From Brevibacterium sp. CS2 (GTDB lineage: Bacteria; Actinomycetota; Actinomycetes; Actinomycetales; Brevibacteriaceae): a stretch of DNA of 64,000 nt. Shown in pieces: positions 8,664 to 18,025 of this stretch. The position numbers and the translations under genes were made by a program. The DNA lies in contig NZ_CP040020.1 of NCBI RefSeq assembly GCF_005280295.1, positions 3,162,001 through 3,226,000 of the forward strand, in the 5' to 3' direction. The notes beneath the pieces are model-generated. The model was not told where the DNA came from. It saw only the letters and a list, made by a program, of their open reading frames with translations, and ran no database searches. The stretch's first letter is position 1. Each line of letters begins with the position of its first letter.

Positions 8664-9482
8664 TCAGACGGTCCCGAGGCGGCCGCTGATCGGCCAGCGC
8701 ACGGTGCGGGTGCGTGCAGGGTCGCCCCAGAGCGCACGCAGGTCTGCGGCGAAGTCGCGGAGGAGCGCCTCGCGGCCGGCCTCGTGCGCGGCGCGCACCG
8801 CTGACCACGTCGACACGTAGCCGAGCAGCTCCGCGCAGGTGAGCTCGCCGGTGATCGCGAGCGGCGGCAGGGGCACCTCGGCGAAGGGGAAGTCCAGGGT
8901 CCGGTAGCCGGCATCGACGTGGTGCCGCTCCGGCGGCCAGAAGCGGCCGATCTCCGCGGAGTAGAAGCGGTCGACCCGGGCGGCGATGTCCGGATCGGTC
9001 TCGATGACGCCGTAGGTGATGAGCGCGAGCAGCGCCCCGGGCGCGGCGATGCGGCGCACCTCGGCGTAGAAGGCCGGGAGGTCGAACCAGTGGGCGGCCT
9101 GGGCGGCGGTGACGAGGTGGACGGAGGCGTCCGGAGCCGGGAGCCGCTCGGCAGGCGCCTGCACGTAGTCGATGCGCGGGTGGGCTGCGGCCCGGGAGAG
9201 CTGATCGGCGCTCGGGTCCGCACCGATGACGCGCGGCAGGTGCGCGGCGAGGGCGACGGTGAGCTGGCCGGTCCCGCAGCCGACGTCGAGCGCGCAGAGC
9301 CCACGGGTGTCGGCGGAGCCCGCACTGCACTCCCCCGCACCTGCGGAACCTGCGGACGAGGTGCCTGCGGCGGCGACGGAGCGGCGGGTCGCCTCGGCGA
9401 GGTGGGATGCGAGGGCGGGAGGGTACGAAGGCCGGAACCGAGAGTATCCCTCGGCTCCGGCCTCGAACCAGTTGCGGCTCAT
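8664..9482 (-). CDS. class I SAM-dependent methyltransferase
   Basis: A 272-residue protein with the methyltransferase-11/UbiE fold. Motif I is LDVGCGTGQLTVAL (about residues 70-83), followed by the acidic strand end RVIGADPSADQL and the post-motif AERLPAPDASVHLVTAAQAAHWFD. The AAQAAHWFD segment is shared with trans-aconitate methyltransferase-like enzymes. The protein is cytoplasmic with no membrane segment. Residues 38-62 form an Ala/Gly/Ser-rich insertion between the first helix and motif I. The substrate cannot be read from the sequence. It stands alone between the monooxygenase operon and cysE. Confidence 0.82.
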   Translation of the reverse strand: MSRNWFEAGAEGYSRFRPSYPPALASHLAEATRRSVAAAGTSSAGSAGAGECSAGSADTRGLCALDVGCGTGQLTVALAAHLPRVIGADPSADQLSRAAAHPRIDYVQAPAERLPAPDASVHLVTAAQAAHWFDLPAFYAEVRRIAAPGALLALITYGVIETDPDIAARVDRFYSAEIGRFWPPERHHVDAGYRTLDFPFAEVPLPPLAITGELTCAELLGYVSTWSAVRAAHEAGREALLRDFAADLRALWGDPARTRTVRWPISGRLGTV

Positions 9483-9508
9483 CGCGCGCCCCGTGCTCGG
9501 CGGATCCC

Positions 9509-10156
9509 TCAGATCCAGATCGCAGGGTCGACGAGCTCGTACTCCCCGCCGTGCGGGTGAGCCACCCCGGCGGGGCGCTTGATCGTCGCGGGCACGCCGA
9601 CCGCGATCGAGTCCGGCGGCACGTCCTTGACGACGACCGCGTTCGCCCCGACCGAGGCGCCGTCCCCCACCGTCACCGGGCCGATGACCTTGGCGCCGGC
9701 GCCGATGAGCACGTCGTTGCCGATCGTGGGGTGGCGCTTCTCCTGCTCCATCGAGGTGCCGCCGAGGGTGACCTGCTGGTAGAGCATGACGTCGTCGCCG
9801 ATCTCCGCGGTCTCACCGACGACGATGCCGTTGGCGTGATCGATGAAGAAGCGGCGGCCGATCGTCGCCCCCGGGTGGATCTCCACCCCGGTGAGCGTCC
9901 GCACGATCTGGGACAGCAGCCGTGCGGGCACCTTCCCGGACGGGCGCTGCCACAGCTTGTGCAGCCCGCGGTGCGCCCAGATCGCGTGGAGTCCCGGATA
10001 GCTGACGAGAGTGACGAGGTCGCTGTGCACCGCGGGATCGCGGCGGCGGGCGGTCTCGAGGTCCTCGCGCACCGCGGCGCGCACCGCCGGCCGGGTCGCG
10101 ACGAAGGCTGCGGCCGCGACGGCGGTCCCGGCCGCGATTCGGGTGAGGAGGGCCAT
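9509..10156 (-). CDS. cysE: serine O-acetyltransferase
   Basis: CysE acetylates L-serine with acetyl-CoA to make O-acetylserine, the first step of cysteine synthesis. Left-handed beta-helix hexapeptide repeats run from [45 protein letters not shown] through [31 protein letters not shown]. The catalytic histidine context DHANG (His107) is present. The 215-residue length fits the short actinobacterial form. A hydrophobic stretch at residues 8-24 is unusual but seems part of the first helix. The start lies five bases after the cysK stop, so cysK-cysE form an operon. The call is secure. Confidence 0.95.
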   Translation of the reverse strand: MALLTRIAAGTAVAAAAFVATRPAVRAAVREDLETARRRDPAVHSDLVTLVSYPGLHAIWAHRGLHKLWQRPSGKVPARLLSQIVRTLTGVEIHPGATIGRRFFIDHANGIVVGETAEIGDDVMLYQQVTLGGTSMEQEKRHPTIGNDVLIGAGAKVIGPVTVGDGASVGANAVVVKDVPPDSIAVGVPATIKRPAGVAHPHGGEYELVDPAIWI

Positions 10157-10161
10157 CTCGA

Positions 10162-11091
10162 TCAGTCCATGTACTCGGCGAACAGGGGCGTGGTCAGGTA
10201 GCGCTCGCCGAAGCTCGGGATGATGACGACGACGCGCTTGCCCTGGAACTCCGGCCGCGCGGCGACCTTCTCCGCTGCGGTGATCGCGGCACCCGAGGAG
10301 ATGCCCACGAGCAGGCCCTCCTCGGTGGCGACCTGCCGCGCCTTGGCGAAGGAGTCGTCGTTCGACACCGCGACGACCTCGTCGTAGACGTCCGTGTCGA
10401 GGATGTCGGGGACGAAGTTCGCGCCGATGCCCTGGATCATGTGCGGGCCGGCCTCGCCGGTGCTGAGCAGGGCGGATGCCTCGGGCTCGACGGCGACGAT
10501 GTGGACGCCCGGGTTCTTCTCCTTGAGGAGGCGGCCGGCACCGGTGATGGTGCCGCCGGTGCCGATCCCGGCGACGAACACGTCGACCTGGCCGTCGGTG
10601 TCGGCGAGGATCTCCTCACCGGTGGTCTCGCGGTGGACCTGCGGGTTCGCGGCGTTGGAGAACTGGCGGACGAGGACGGCGTCGTCCTGCGCGCCGATCT
10701 CCTCGGCCTTCGCGACCGCGCCCTTCATGCCCTCGGCCTTGGGGGTGAGGAGGAGTTCGGCGCCGAACGCGCGGAGCAGCGCCCGGCGCTCCTTCGACAT
10801 CGACTCCGGCATGGTGAGGACGACCCTGTAGCCGCGCGAGGCGCCGATCATCGCCAGCGCGATACCGGTGTTGCCCGAGGTCGCCTCGACGATGGTGCCG
10901 CCGGGCTTGAGTTCGCCGGAGGCCTCGGCGGCGTCGATCATCGCCACGCCGATCCGGTCCTTGACCGAGTTGGCCGGGTTGTAGAACTCGAGCTTGCCGA
11001 CGATCTCCGCGCCGGTGCGCTCGCTCGCACGGCCCAGCTTGACCAGCGGCGTCCGGCCGACGAGCTCGGAGACGTTGTTGTAGATCTTCAC
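10162..11091 (-). CDS. cysK: cysteine synthase A (O-acetylserine sulfhydrylase)
   Basis: CysK makes L-cysteine from O-acetylserine and sulfide with PLP. The PLP lysine Lys44 lies in NPANSVKDR. The substrate loop TSGNTG is at 71-76, the phosphate-binding GIGTGGT begins near residue 175, and GISSGAA lies near the C-terminus. I chose GTG 11091 because an AAGGA site lies six bases upstream and the 309-residue product matches family length. An in-frame ATG at 11106 would overlap that site. It is the first gene of a cysK-cysE operon and is divergent from def. Confidence 0.96.
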   Translation of the reverse strand: MKIYNNVSELVGRTPLVKLGRASERTGAEIVGKLEFYNPANSVKDRIGVAMIDAAEASGELKPGGTIVEATSGNTGIALAMIGASRGYRVVLTMPESMSKERRALLRAFGAELLLTPKAEGMKGAVAKAEEIGAQDDAVLVRQFSNAANPQVHRETTGEEILADTDGQVDVFVAGIGTGGTITGAGRLLKEKNPGVHIVAVEPEASALLSTGEAGPHMIQGIGANFVPDILDTDVYDEVVAVSNDDSFAKARQVATEEGLLVGISSGAAITAAEKVAARPEFQGKRVVVIIPSFGERYLTTPLFAEYMD

Positions 11092-11338
11092 AGTGTGTCC
11101 TTCCATTCGTATACAGGGAGACGGGGGTCCGCTGCACGAAGAGCTCGGACCTGGGGTATGGGAGGGCCGTGCTCTTCGCCCACACACCAGCCAATGGCTT
11201 CAGCTGCTGGTACCCGGTGCTGCCTCAGCGGCCGCACGGGTATCACGATGTCTCGTTCAACGACAGTCGTGAGGACATTATTCCAAACCGCCGCGGGGTG
11301 CGCGCACCGGGTCCGACCCCCGGGAACGCCGGCTCGAT

Positions 11339-11344
11339 TAGACT
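11339..11344 (+). promoter_or_regulatory. candidate -10 box for leaderless def
   Basis: TAGACT is followed by seven bases and the def ATG. There is no ribosome-binding sequence in the gap, so the mRNA is probably leaderless. Confidence 0.45.
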
Positions 11345-11351
11345 CCTGGGC

Positions 11352-11927
11352 ATGACCATCCATCCCATCGTCGTGTACGGCGAGCCGGTCCTCCACCGCC
11401 GGGCCGAGCCCGTCGCCGAATTCGACTCCGCCCTGCACACCCTCATCGACGACATGTTCGAGACCCTCGCCGCATCGAAGGGCGTCGGGCTCGCCGCGCC
11501 GCAGATCGGCGTCGGGCAGCAGATCTTCGTCTACGACGCCGACGACGAGGTCGCCGAGGTGCGCCGGCGCGGCGTGTTCGTCAATCCCGTGCTCGTCGCC
11601 TCGAAGATCGAGGACGTCAGGCCCGATCCGGACACCGAGTCGGAGGGCTGCCTGTCCGTGCCCGGTCTCGACTTCCCGATCAAGCGCGCCCACCGGGTGA
11701 CGGTGAGCGGGAAGGACGCAGACGGGCAGCCGATCAGCCTCACCGTCGAGGGCTGGTTCGCGCGCATCATGCAGCACGAGTTCGACCACCTGCAGGGCAC
11801 GCTCTACGTCGACAAGCTCGACAAGCGCTGGTCGAAGAAGTGGAAGCGGGCCCAGGAGGAATGCGGCTACGACGAGCCGGGCATCTCCTGGATGCCGGGC
11901 ACCGACCCGGACCCCTTCGGGCACTGA
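11352..11927 (+). CDS. def: peptide deformylase
   Basis: Def removes the formyl group from the N-terminal methionine of new proteins. All three family motifs are visible: GVGLAAPQ (44-51), EGCLSVP with metal ligand Cys100 (98-104), and QHEFDHLQG with His142 and His146 as metal ligands and Glu143 as catalyst. The 191-residue length is normal. ATG 11352 is preceded by a TAGACT box and agrees with the usual start of the family. It is divergent from cysK and convergent with the next minus-strand gene. Confidence 0.97.
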   Translation: MTIHPIVVYGEPVLHRRAEPVAEFDSALHTLIDDMFETLAASKGVGLAAPQIGVGQQIFVYDADDEVAEVRRRGVFVNPVLVASKIEDVRPDPDTESEGCLSVPGLDFPIKRAHRVTVSGKDADGQPISLTVEGWFARIMQHEFDHLQGTLYVDKLDKRWSKKWKRAQEECGYDEPGISWMPGTDPDPFGH

Positions 11928-12040
11928 TCACCCGCTGAGCCCGGTCGAGCAGCCCCGGTCGAGCACTGGGGCGGGCAACAGGGCCGGGGCCGGTCTCCGC
12001 GGCCGATCGGGCATTCGCGCCGGTCGCGCGGCCGCCGACC

Positions 12041-13348
12041 TCAGTCGCGCGGCTCGCGCTGGAGGTCGCCGGCCTGGCGCCGCAGCTCGGCACTGAGATC
12101 GAACACCGGTTCCGCACCCGGTTCGAGCGCGGCCGGGCCGCGGTCGGAGCGATCGGCGGTGTGCTGGACAGAGCTATGCCGGCCGCTGTCGACCCCGTCG
12201 GCGGTGCCGCGGTCGGTGTGGTCCCGGTCGGCGTGGTCCCGATCGGCGGCCCGCGCCTCGGCGGTGGACGACCCGATCCCCCGCGCCGATCCGGCGTCGG
12301 CCGGGGCCGCCTCGGACTTCTGCGCCCCGGCCTGCTGCGCCTGGGCGAGCCTGCGGTCGAGGTCATCGAGGTCGTCGAACTCCTCGGCGGTCTCCTCGAG
12401 CTCGGACAGCAGTCCCTTGATGACGTCGGCGTGGGATTCGGCCTCGATGTTGAGCTCGCGGAAGCGCCAGTCGGCGGATTCGTCGTCGGCGGTGCGGGAG
12501 AGCACGTCGAGCACCCGGTCGCCGAGCACCTTGGACTGCTCGGTGTGGGCGAGGACGGTGAGCTGGCGGTCGAGATCGAGGAGGTGCTCGTAGTACTCGT
12601 GCATCGCGACCACCCGGTCGGCCATCGAGCGGAATGCGGTCGCGAGCTTGGTCAGGTAGGTGTCGATGCGGGCGCTCGTCTGCGGTTCGCGCACCGATTC
12701 GAGCTCGCTGCGGAGCTCGACGAGCTCCTGCAGGCGGGTGCCGATCGAGGCGACGGCGTGGTCGAGGTCGACGCGGGCCACGTGGTCCTGCAGGATCGGG
12801 TGGGTCCACGCCCGCGTCTGCGCGATCCGGCGGGCGGTGGTGACAGCGAGGTGGAAGAGGCGCTGCTCGTCGGTGTCCTGGCCGGAGGTGAGCCCGGGAA
12901 TCCAACCGAGGTCGGTGGGGGTGATCCAGCGGGCGGCGGCCGCGGCCTCCTTGTCCTTCTTCGACAGGCGCTTGGGGTCGCGGCGGTACTTGAGCCCGGT
13001 CCAGCCCGCGGTCACCGCGGTGATCGCGCCGAACACTCCCGTGGTGACGACCCCGGCGGCGACGATGTCACCGGCGAGCGCGATGACGGCGGTGGGGAGC
13101 GCGGCGAGCCCGGTCGCGGTGAGTCCGGCGCCGGCGGTCGTGCGGTAGATGAAGTTCGAGCGGATGAGATTGCGGTTCATGGCCGGGGACACGAAGGTCG
13201 GGGCCGGGGAGCCGACCGAGACGCGGTATCCGCGGGCCAGCCAGGTGCTCACGACGCTCGAGGGCACGCTGTCGGGGACGAGGATCCGGTACACCGGCGG
13301 GGTCGCACCGCACTCCTCGCGCCACAGCGATTTCCAGGTTCTGCTCAC
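12041..13348 (-). CDS. membrane protein with coiled coil and charged C-terminus, function unknown
   Basis: I do not recognise this 435-residue protein. The N-terminal 75 residues are soluble and include VPSSVVSTWLARGYRVSVGSP. Two hydrophobic segments follow (about 80-105 and 108-130, rich in Ala/Gly/Thr), then a basic stretch (KYRRDPKRLSKKDKE). A long helical region (about 180-355) has heptad-like leucines and acidic ends (LSELEETAEEFDDLDDLDRRLAQ). Near residues 385-400 there is an imperfect RDHADRDHTDRG repeat of low complexity. GTG 13348 is preceded by a GGAAGGTGG ribosome site. The shape suggests a membrane-anchored scaffold or a sensor of cell-envelope state, but nothing proves this. Confidence 0.72.
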   Translation of the reverse strand: MSRTWKSLWREECGATPPVYRILVPDSVPSSVVSTWLARGYRVSVGSPAPTFVSPAMNRNLIRSNFIYRTTAGAGLTATGLAALPTAVIALAGDIVAAGVVTTGVFGAITAVTAGWTGLKYRRDPKRLSKKDKEAAAAARWITPTDLGWIPGLTSGQDTDEQRLFHLAVTTARRIAQTRAWTHPILQDHVARVDLDHAVASIGTRLQELVELRSELESVREPQTSARIDTYLTKLATAFRSMADRVVAMHEYYEHLLDLDRQLTVLAHTEQSKVLGDRVLDVLSRTADDESADWRFRELNIEAESHADVIKGLLSELEETAEEFDDLDDLDRRLAQAQQAGAQKSEAAPADAGSARGIGSSTAEARAADRDHADRDHTDRGTADGVDSGRHSSVQHTADRSDRGPAALEPGAEPVFDLSAELRRQAGDLQREPRD

Positions 13349-13514
13349 CGTCCACCTTCCGCGTCTCGCCACTGCTGTCCGGGTCTCACCACTGCTGTCC
13401 GGCGCGGCCGCGTCGCGCGGCAGGAAACCACCCGCAGGCATGGCGGCGGCACCGGATCGTGGCCTCCAGTGTAGGACCGGGAACTGACACATCGCTGTGT
13501 ATCCGGGGATGCAG

Positions 13515-13566
13515 ACGGCTCCCGGGATGAAGTCGGGGGTTTTCCCCACCTCGTCCCGGGAGCCGT
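13515..13566 (-). terminator. long hairpin downstream of gatCAB
   Basis: The arms 13515-13530 and 13551-13566 match in 15 of 16 positions around CTCCCGGGA, and an inner GGGG/CCCC stem closes a gtttt loop. It lies 113 bases past the gatB stop, in the 330-base gap before the next gene, and is the only strong structure I see there. Confidence 0.55.
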
Positions 13567-13678
13567 GTGCGCGGTGCGACCGGCGGGCGATCCGATGCGC
13601 GACCAACCGCCGTTCCGCGGCCCCGACTGTCCGCCGACAGGGCGGCAGCCGATCGGCGGTGTCGGCCGACCAGCGGTG

Positions 13679-15160
13679 TCAGCCGCCGATCTTCGCCATG
13701 ATCATCTCGCGCGCCTTGCCGGCGTCGGCCTGGCCGCGGGTGGCCTTCATGATCGGCCCCATGAGCGCGCCGATCGCCTGCATCTTGCCGCCCTTGATCT
13801 TCTCGACCACATCCGGGTTGTCGGCGAGCGCCTGGTCCACAGCGGCCTCGAGCGCGCCGGTGTCCTCGACGATCTCGAGTCCGCGCGCGGACATGACGTC
13901 GCTCGGGGAGCCCTCGCCCGCGGCGACGCCGGCGAGCACCTTCCGGGCGAGCTTGTCGTTGAGCTTCCCGGCCTCGACGAGGCCAGCGAGCTCGGCGACC
14001 TGCGCCGGAGTGGCGAGCTGCGTCGGCTCGGCCTCGTCCTGCTTGGCCAGACGAGCGATCTCCCCGGTCCACCACTTGCGCGCGGCGGCCGGCGAGGCGC
14101 CCAGGGTGACGGTCTCCTCGATCGGGTCGAGCAGGCCGGCATTGATGACATCGCGCATCTCGAGCTCGGAGAAGCCCCATTCGCCGAGCAGCCGGCGGCG
14201 GCGCTGGGCGGGGAGCTCCGGCAGAGTGCTGCGGATCTCCTCGACCCAGGCGCGGGCGGGCTCGACCGGAACGAGGTCGGGCTCGGGAAAGTACCGGTAG
14301 TCGTCGGCGTCGGACTTCACGCGCCCGGACGAGGTCTCCCCCGTGTCCTCGTGGAAGTGGCGGGTCTCCTGCAGGACCGACCCGCCGGCTTCGAGGATCG
14401 CGGCCTGGCGGCTGATCTCGAAGCGGACGGCGCGCTCGATCGAGCGGAAGGAGTTGACGTTCTTCGTCTCCGTGCGGGTGCCCAGCGGCGCCTCGGGCGA
14501 GGTGCGCAGGGAGACGTTGATGTCGGCGCGGACGTTGCCCTGCTCCATGCGCGCCTCCGACACGTCGAGGGCCTTGAAGATGTCACGGAGCGTGCGGACG
14601 TAGGCGGAGGCCACCTCGGGAGCGCGCTCCCCGGTGCCGACGATCGGGTGGGTGACGATCTCGACGAGCGGCACGCCGGCCCGGTTGTAGTCGACGAGCG
14701 AGTGCTGGGCGCCGTGGATGCGCCCGTCCGAGCCTCCCACGTGAGTGTTCTTGCCGGCGTCCTCCTCCATGTGGGCGCGCTCGATCGGGACGGTGACGAT
14801 CTCGCCGTCCGCGAGCTCGACCTCGACGGAGCCGTCGAAGGCGATCGGCTCGTCGTACTGGGATGTCTGGAAGTTCTTCGGCACGTCCGGGTAGAAGTAG
14901 TTCTTCCGGGCGAAGCGGCAGGATTCGGCGATCTCGCAGCCGAGTGCGAGACCGATCTTCACCGCATATTCCACGGCCTTCCCGTTGACGGCCGGCAGGG
15001 CCCCGGGGAGTCCGAGCGAGACCGGGGTGACGTTGGTGTTCGGACCGCCGCCGAAGGTGTTGGGCGCGGCGTCGAACATCTTCGTGGCGGTGCCGAGCTC
15101 GACGTGCACCTCGATGCCGATGACCGGATCATACTTCGCGATTGCGTCTTCGTACTTCAT
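13679..15160 (-). CDS. gatB: Asp-tRNA(Asn)/Glu-tRNA(Gln) amidotransferase subunit B
   Basis: GatB binds misacylated tRNA and activates its side chain with ATP for amidation by GatA. The family opening [20 protein letters not shown] is present, and so are the [23 protein letters not shown] region, the EDAGKNTHV segment and the C-terminal YqeY-like tail ([15 protein letters not shown] and [26 protein letters not shown]). The 493-residue length is normal. ATG 15160 has a GAGGAA site six bases upstream. A GTG at 15172 overlaps the gatA stop and is the alternative start. It is the last gene of gatCAB. Confidence 0.96.
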   Translation of the reverse strand: MKYEDAIAKYDPVIGIEVHVELGTATKMFDAAPNTFGGGPNTNVTPVSLGLPGALPAVNGKAVEYAVKIGLALGCEIAESCRFARKNYFYPDVPKNFQTSQYDEPIAFDGSVEVELADGEIVTVPIERAHMEEDAGKNTHVGGSDGRIHGAQHSLVDYNRAGVPLVEIVTHPIVGTGERAPEVASAYVRTLRDIFKALDVSEARMEQGNVRADINVSLRTSPEAPLGTRTETKNVNSFRSIERAVRFEISRQAAILEAGGSVLQETRHFHEDTGETSSGRVKSDADDYRYFPEPDLVPVEPARAWVEEIRSTLPELPAQRRRRLLGEWGFSELEMRDVINAGLLDPIEETVTLGASPAAARKWWTGEIARLAKQDEAEPTQLATPAQVAELAGLVEAGKLNDKLARKVLAGVAAGEGSPSDVMSARGLEIVEDTGALEAAVDQALADNPDVVEKIKGGKMQAIGALMGPIMKATRGQADAGKAREMIMAKIGG

Positions 15161-15168
15161 CGTGTTCC

Positions 15169-16764
15169 TCACAGTTCCGGTGCCTGCGCGAGCAGCGAGT
15201 GGCCGCGGGCGGAGTCGAGTGCGGATTCGAGGCCGGCGCCGATCCGATAGAGGCGCGCGTCCTCATGGGCCGGGGCGAGCAGCTGGAAGCCCACGGGCAG
15301 GCCCTCGGACAGACCGGCAGGCAGCGACATCCCGGGGATGCCGGCGAGGTTGGCCGGGATCGTGGCGACGTCGCCCAGGTAGAGCGCCATCGGGTCGGAG
15401 CTCTTCTCCGCGCCGAACCCGAACGCCGTGGTGGGCGCGGTGGGCGAGACCAGGACGTCGGCCTGTTCGAAGGCGGCGGCGAAGTCGCGCTGCACAAGGG
15501 TGCGGACCTTCTGCGCCGAGCCGTAGTAGGCGTCGTAGTATCCGGCCGACAGCGCGTAGGTGCCGAGGATGATGCGGCGCTTGACCTCGGCGCCGAAGCC
15601 GGCGGCACGGGTGGCGGCCATGACGGTCTCCGCGGTGACGGGACCGTCCTCCGGTTCGACCCGCAGGCCGAACCGCATGCCGTCGTAGCGTGCGAGGTTC
15701 GAGGACACCTCGGAGGGCATGATGAGGTAGTACGCGTCGAGCGCGTAGCCGAGCGACGGGCAGTCGACCTCGACGATCTCCGCGCCCTGGGCGGCCGCGA
15801 GGTCGAGAGCGGAGCGGAAGGCGGCGCTCACGCCGTCCTCGTAGCCCTTCCCCGCGAGCTGCTTGACGACTCCCAGGCGGACGCCCTCGAGCGCGCCGCC
15901 GGACGCGCCCTGCTGGGCGGCGGCGAGGAAATCGGGCACCTCACCGGGCAGCGAGGTCGAGTCGTGCGGGTCGTGGCCGGCGAGGATCTGGTGGAGGGCC
16001 GCGGCATCGATGACAGAGCGGGCGACGGGTCCGACCTGGTCGAGGCTCGAGGCCATTGCGATGACGCCGTAGCGGGAGACCGAGCCGTAGGTCGGCTTGA
16101 CGCCCACCGTACCGGTGAAGGCGGCGGGCTGGCGGACCGATCCGCCGGTGTCCGTGCCGACGGAGAACGGGCTCTCGAACGCCGCGACCGAGGCGGCGGC
16201 ACCGCCGGACGAACCGCCGGGCACCTTGGTCGTGTCCCAGGGGTTCGTCGTATTGCCGAACGCGGAGTGCTCCGTCGAGGAGCCCATGGCGAACTCGTCG
16301 AGATTGGTCTTGCCCAGGAGCGGAAGGCCGGCGGCCTTCGTCCGGCGGTAGACCGTGCCGTCGTAGGGCGGGACCCAGTCGGCGAGGATCTTCGAGCCGG
16401 CGGTCGTGGTGATGCCGGAGGTGACGACGAGGTCCTTGTGGGTGACGGGGACACCGGCGAACGGGTGGAGATCCTCGCCGGCTGCCCGCTTGCGGTCCAC
16501 CTCGGCGGCGGTCGCCAGCGCGACGTCACCGGTCACGGTGATGAAGGCGTTGACCGTGCCCTCGACCTGCTCGATCCGATCGAGGTGGGCGCGCGTGACC
16601 TCGGTCGCGGAGAAGTCCCCGGCGCGCAGGCCGGCGGAGAGCTCGACGGCGGTGAGCCGGGTGAGGTCGGCGGTCTGCTGAGCGCTGGAGCTCTGGGGAG
16701 TGTCGGTGTTCTGCGGGGCGTCGGCGTTCTGCGAGGTGCCCCGATTCTGCGGAGTGTCGGTCAT
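15169..16764 (-). CDS. gatA: Asp-tRNA(Asn)/Glu-tRNA(Gln) amidotransferase subunit A
   Basis: GatA is the amidase-signature subunit that releases ammonia from glutamine for tRNA-dependent Gln and Asn synthesis. The Ser-cisSer-Lys triad is visible: Lys110 in THKDLVV, the GGSSGG loop at 183-188, and the nucleophile Ser209 in [14 protein letters not shown]. The product of 531 residues is slightly longer than usual because of an N-terminal Gln/Ser/Thr-rich stretch (residues 1-32, repeated PQN). The start lies one base after the gatC stop. GatA here has no frameshift or missing motif. Confidence 0.97.
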   Translation of the reverse strand: MTDTPQNRGTSQNADAPQNTDTPQSSSAQQTADLTRLTAVELSAGLRAGDFSATEVTRAHLDRIEQVEGTVNAFITVTGDVALATAAEVDRKRAAGEDLHPFAGVPVTHKDLVVTSGITTTAGSKILADWVPPYDGTVYRRTKAAGLPLLGKTNLDEFAMGSSTEHSAFGNTTNPWDTTKVPGGSSGGAAASVAAFESPFSVGTDTGGSVRQPAAFTGTVGVKPTYGSVSRYGVIAMASSLDQVGPVARSVIDAAALHQILAGHDPHDSTSLPGEVPDFLAAAQQGASGGALEGVRLGVVKQLAGKGYEDGVSAAFRSALDLAAAQGAEIVEVDCPSLGYALDAYYLIMPSEVSSNLARYDGMRFGLRVEPEDGPVTAETVMAATRAAGFGAEVKRRIILGTYALSAGYYDAYYGSAQKVRTLVQRDFAAAFEQADVLVSPTAPTTAFGFGAEKSSDPMALYLGDVATIPANLAGIPGMSLPAGLSEGLPVGFQLLAPAHEDARLYRIGAGLESALDSARGHSLLAQAPEL

Positions 16765-16765
16765 G

Positions 16766-17071
16766 TCAGTCCTCCCCCAGGATCTGCGGGACGAGGAACT
16801 TGGCATCCTCGGACTGCGGGGCGCCGGACAGCGCCTGCTCGTTCGTCAGGGTCTCACCGACGACGTCCTCACGCATGACGTTGGAGAGCGGGATGGGGTG
16901 GGACGTCGCGGGGACCTCGTCCGTGGCGACCTCGGCCACACGGGCCACGTTGGCGAGGATCGAGCTGAGGTCGCCGGCCGTACGAGCGAGTTCCTCCTCG
17001 CTTATGGCGATCCGGGCGAGGTCGGCCAGGTGGGCGACCTCCGCGGACGTGAGAGCGGATTTCTCCGACAT
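16766..17071 (-). CDS. gatC: Asp-tRNA(Asn)/Glu-tRNA(Gln) amidotransferase subunit C
   Basis: This 101-residue GatC belt subunit stabilises GatA and GatB. It shows the family pattern [28 protein letters not shown] in the N-terminal helices and [34 protein letters not shown] in the C-terminal strand region. The ATG at 17071 has an AGGG site upstream. It is the first gene of gatCAB, so the operon promoter should lie in the repeat-rich region above 17,072. Confidence 0.93.
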   Translation of the reverse strand: MSEKSALTSAEVAHLADLARIAISEEELARTAGDLSSILANVARVAEVATDEVPATSHPIPLSNVMREDVVGETLTNEQALSGAPQSEDAKFLVPQILGED

Positions 17072-17269
17072 CTTCACCCTTTCGTTGACGGTGTTCGGTG
17101 GCAATGTTCCGCGCCGTGCCTGCGTCGGTGTGTTCGGCAGTGCTGGTGGCAGCGCCTGTGGCAGTGTGCGCGGCAGCGGTCGGTCTACGTCGGTCAGTCT
17201 AGTGTCTGGCCCTGACACAGTCGTCCGAGCACCGCCGCCCGGGCGCAGCCGCGTGAGTTGAGCGGGGTG

Positions 17270-17450
17270 CGTGGGCAGTGTGAGTTGGGTGAGCAGGGCG
17301 AGCTGCGCGAGCAGGGGTGAGCAGGGGCGAGCGGGGCGAGCGGGGCGAGCAGGGGTGAACAGGGTGAGTTGCGCAAGCGAGACGGGCGGGGGTGGTTGAG
17401 CAGGCGAGACGGGGGTGGTTGAGCAAGACGAAGCCGAGTGAGCAGGGCGG
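17270..17450. repeat. low-complexity GAGCAGGGGYGAGC-like repeats
   Basis: This stretch is built from short imperfect units of the type gagcagggg and gagcggggc, followed by two copies of gagacgggxgtggttgagca. It lies in the 950-base gap between gatC and the DUF222/HNH gene. Open frames across it are repeats of a few residues and do not look coding. The rest of the gap (17,072-17,269 and 17,563-18,025) shows no gene or RNA that I can support. Confidence 0.5.
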
Positions 17451-17500
17451 AGCAGCGCCAGCAGGAACGAGCCGCATGAGCAACCGCGGCGAACGGCTGG

Positions 17501-17562
17501 GTGGCGCTGGAACGGACAGTGTCAAAGTGAATGACTGAGCGGTGCTGGAACGGACTGCGTCA
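17501..17562 (+). repeat. imperfect 24-base direct repeat
   Basis: Copies at 17501-17524 and 17539-17562 share GCTGGAACGGAC and match at about 20 of 24 positions, with starts 38 bases apart. The repeat sits inside the long non-coding gap. Its role is unknown. Confidence 0.4.
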
Positions 17563-18025
17563 CGGCAGAGGCGGGCCCTACCTGAGCGAGGCCCGGTACA
17601 GAGATCAGTGACCCCCGAGCCGCGGGTCTGCCTCGCGCCTAGCGCAGGAACCGATTGCGCCGAGGCACGGTCACATCCGGCGGATGGGTGGCGACCGGCA
17701 GGTGGCTAGGCAGGGGGCTGGCAGGGGGTCGGCAGGGGGTCGGCAGGGCTCGAGCTGCAGTCGTGGAGAGATGCGAGAGAGGCGGTACGCGCACGGGGCG
17801 CGGAAACCCATCCCTGCGCAGAGCGGGGTAGATTTCCCCAATCGATGGTGCAGACGAAAGAATATTCAGATCAATATCGAACACCCTGTGGATAACACGG
17901 TTTTTCGGTGCTTTACGCGCATCCCGTGTCCGTGGGTCCCGATAGCCTGGAACCACTCGCACAGCACACCCGATCCAGTCCCAGTATCCACTCTGATCGT
18001 TCCGTTCCGAGGGAGGTGACCTCCG

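Noticed and set aside
13565..16878. Long plus-strand frames opposite gatB and gatA
   Set aside because: Antisense to GatCAB with complete motifs; composition is random for this GC content.
17199..17525. Small minus-strand frames in the gap above gatC
   Set aside because: They translate only the short nucleotide repeats into Ser/Pro/Leu repeats and have no start signal.
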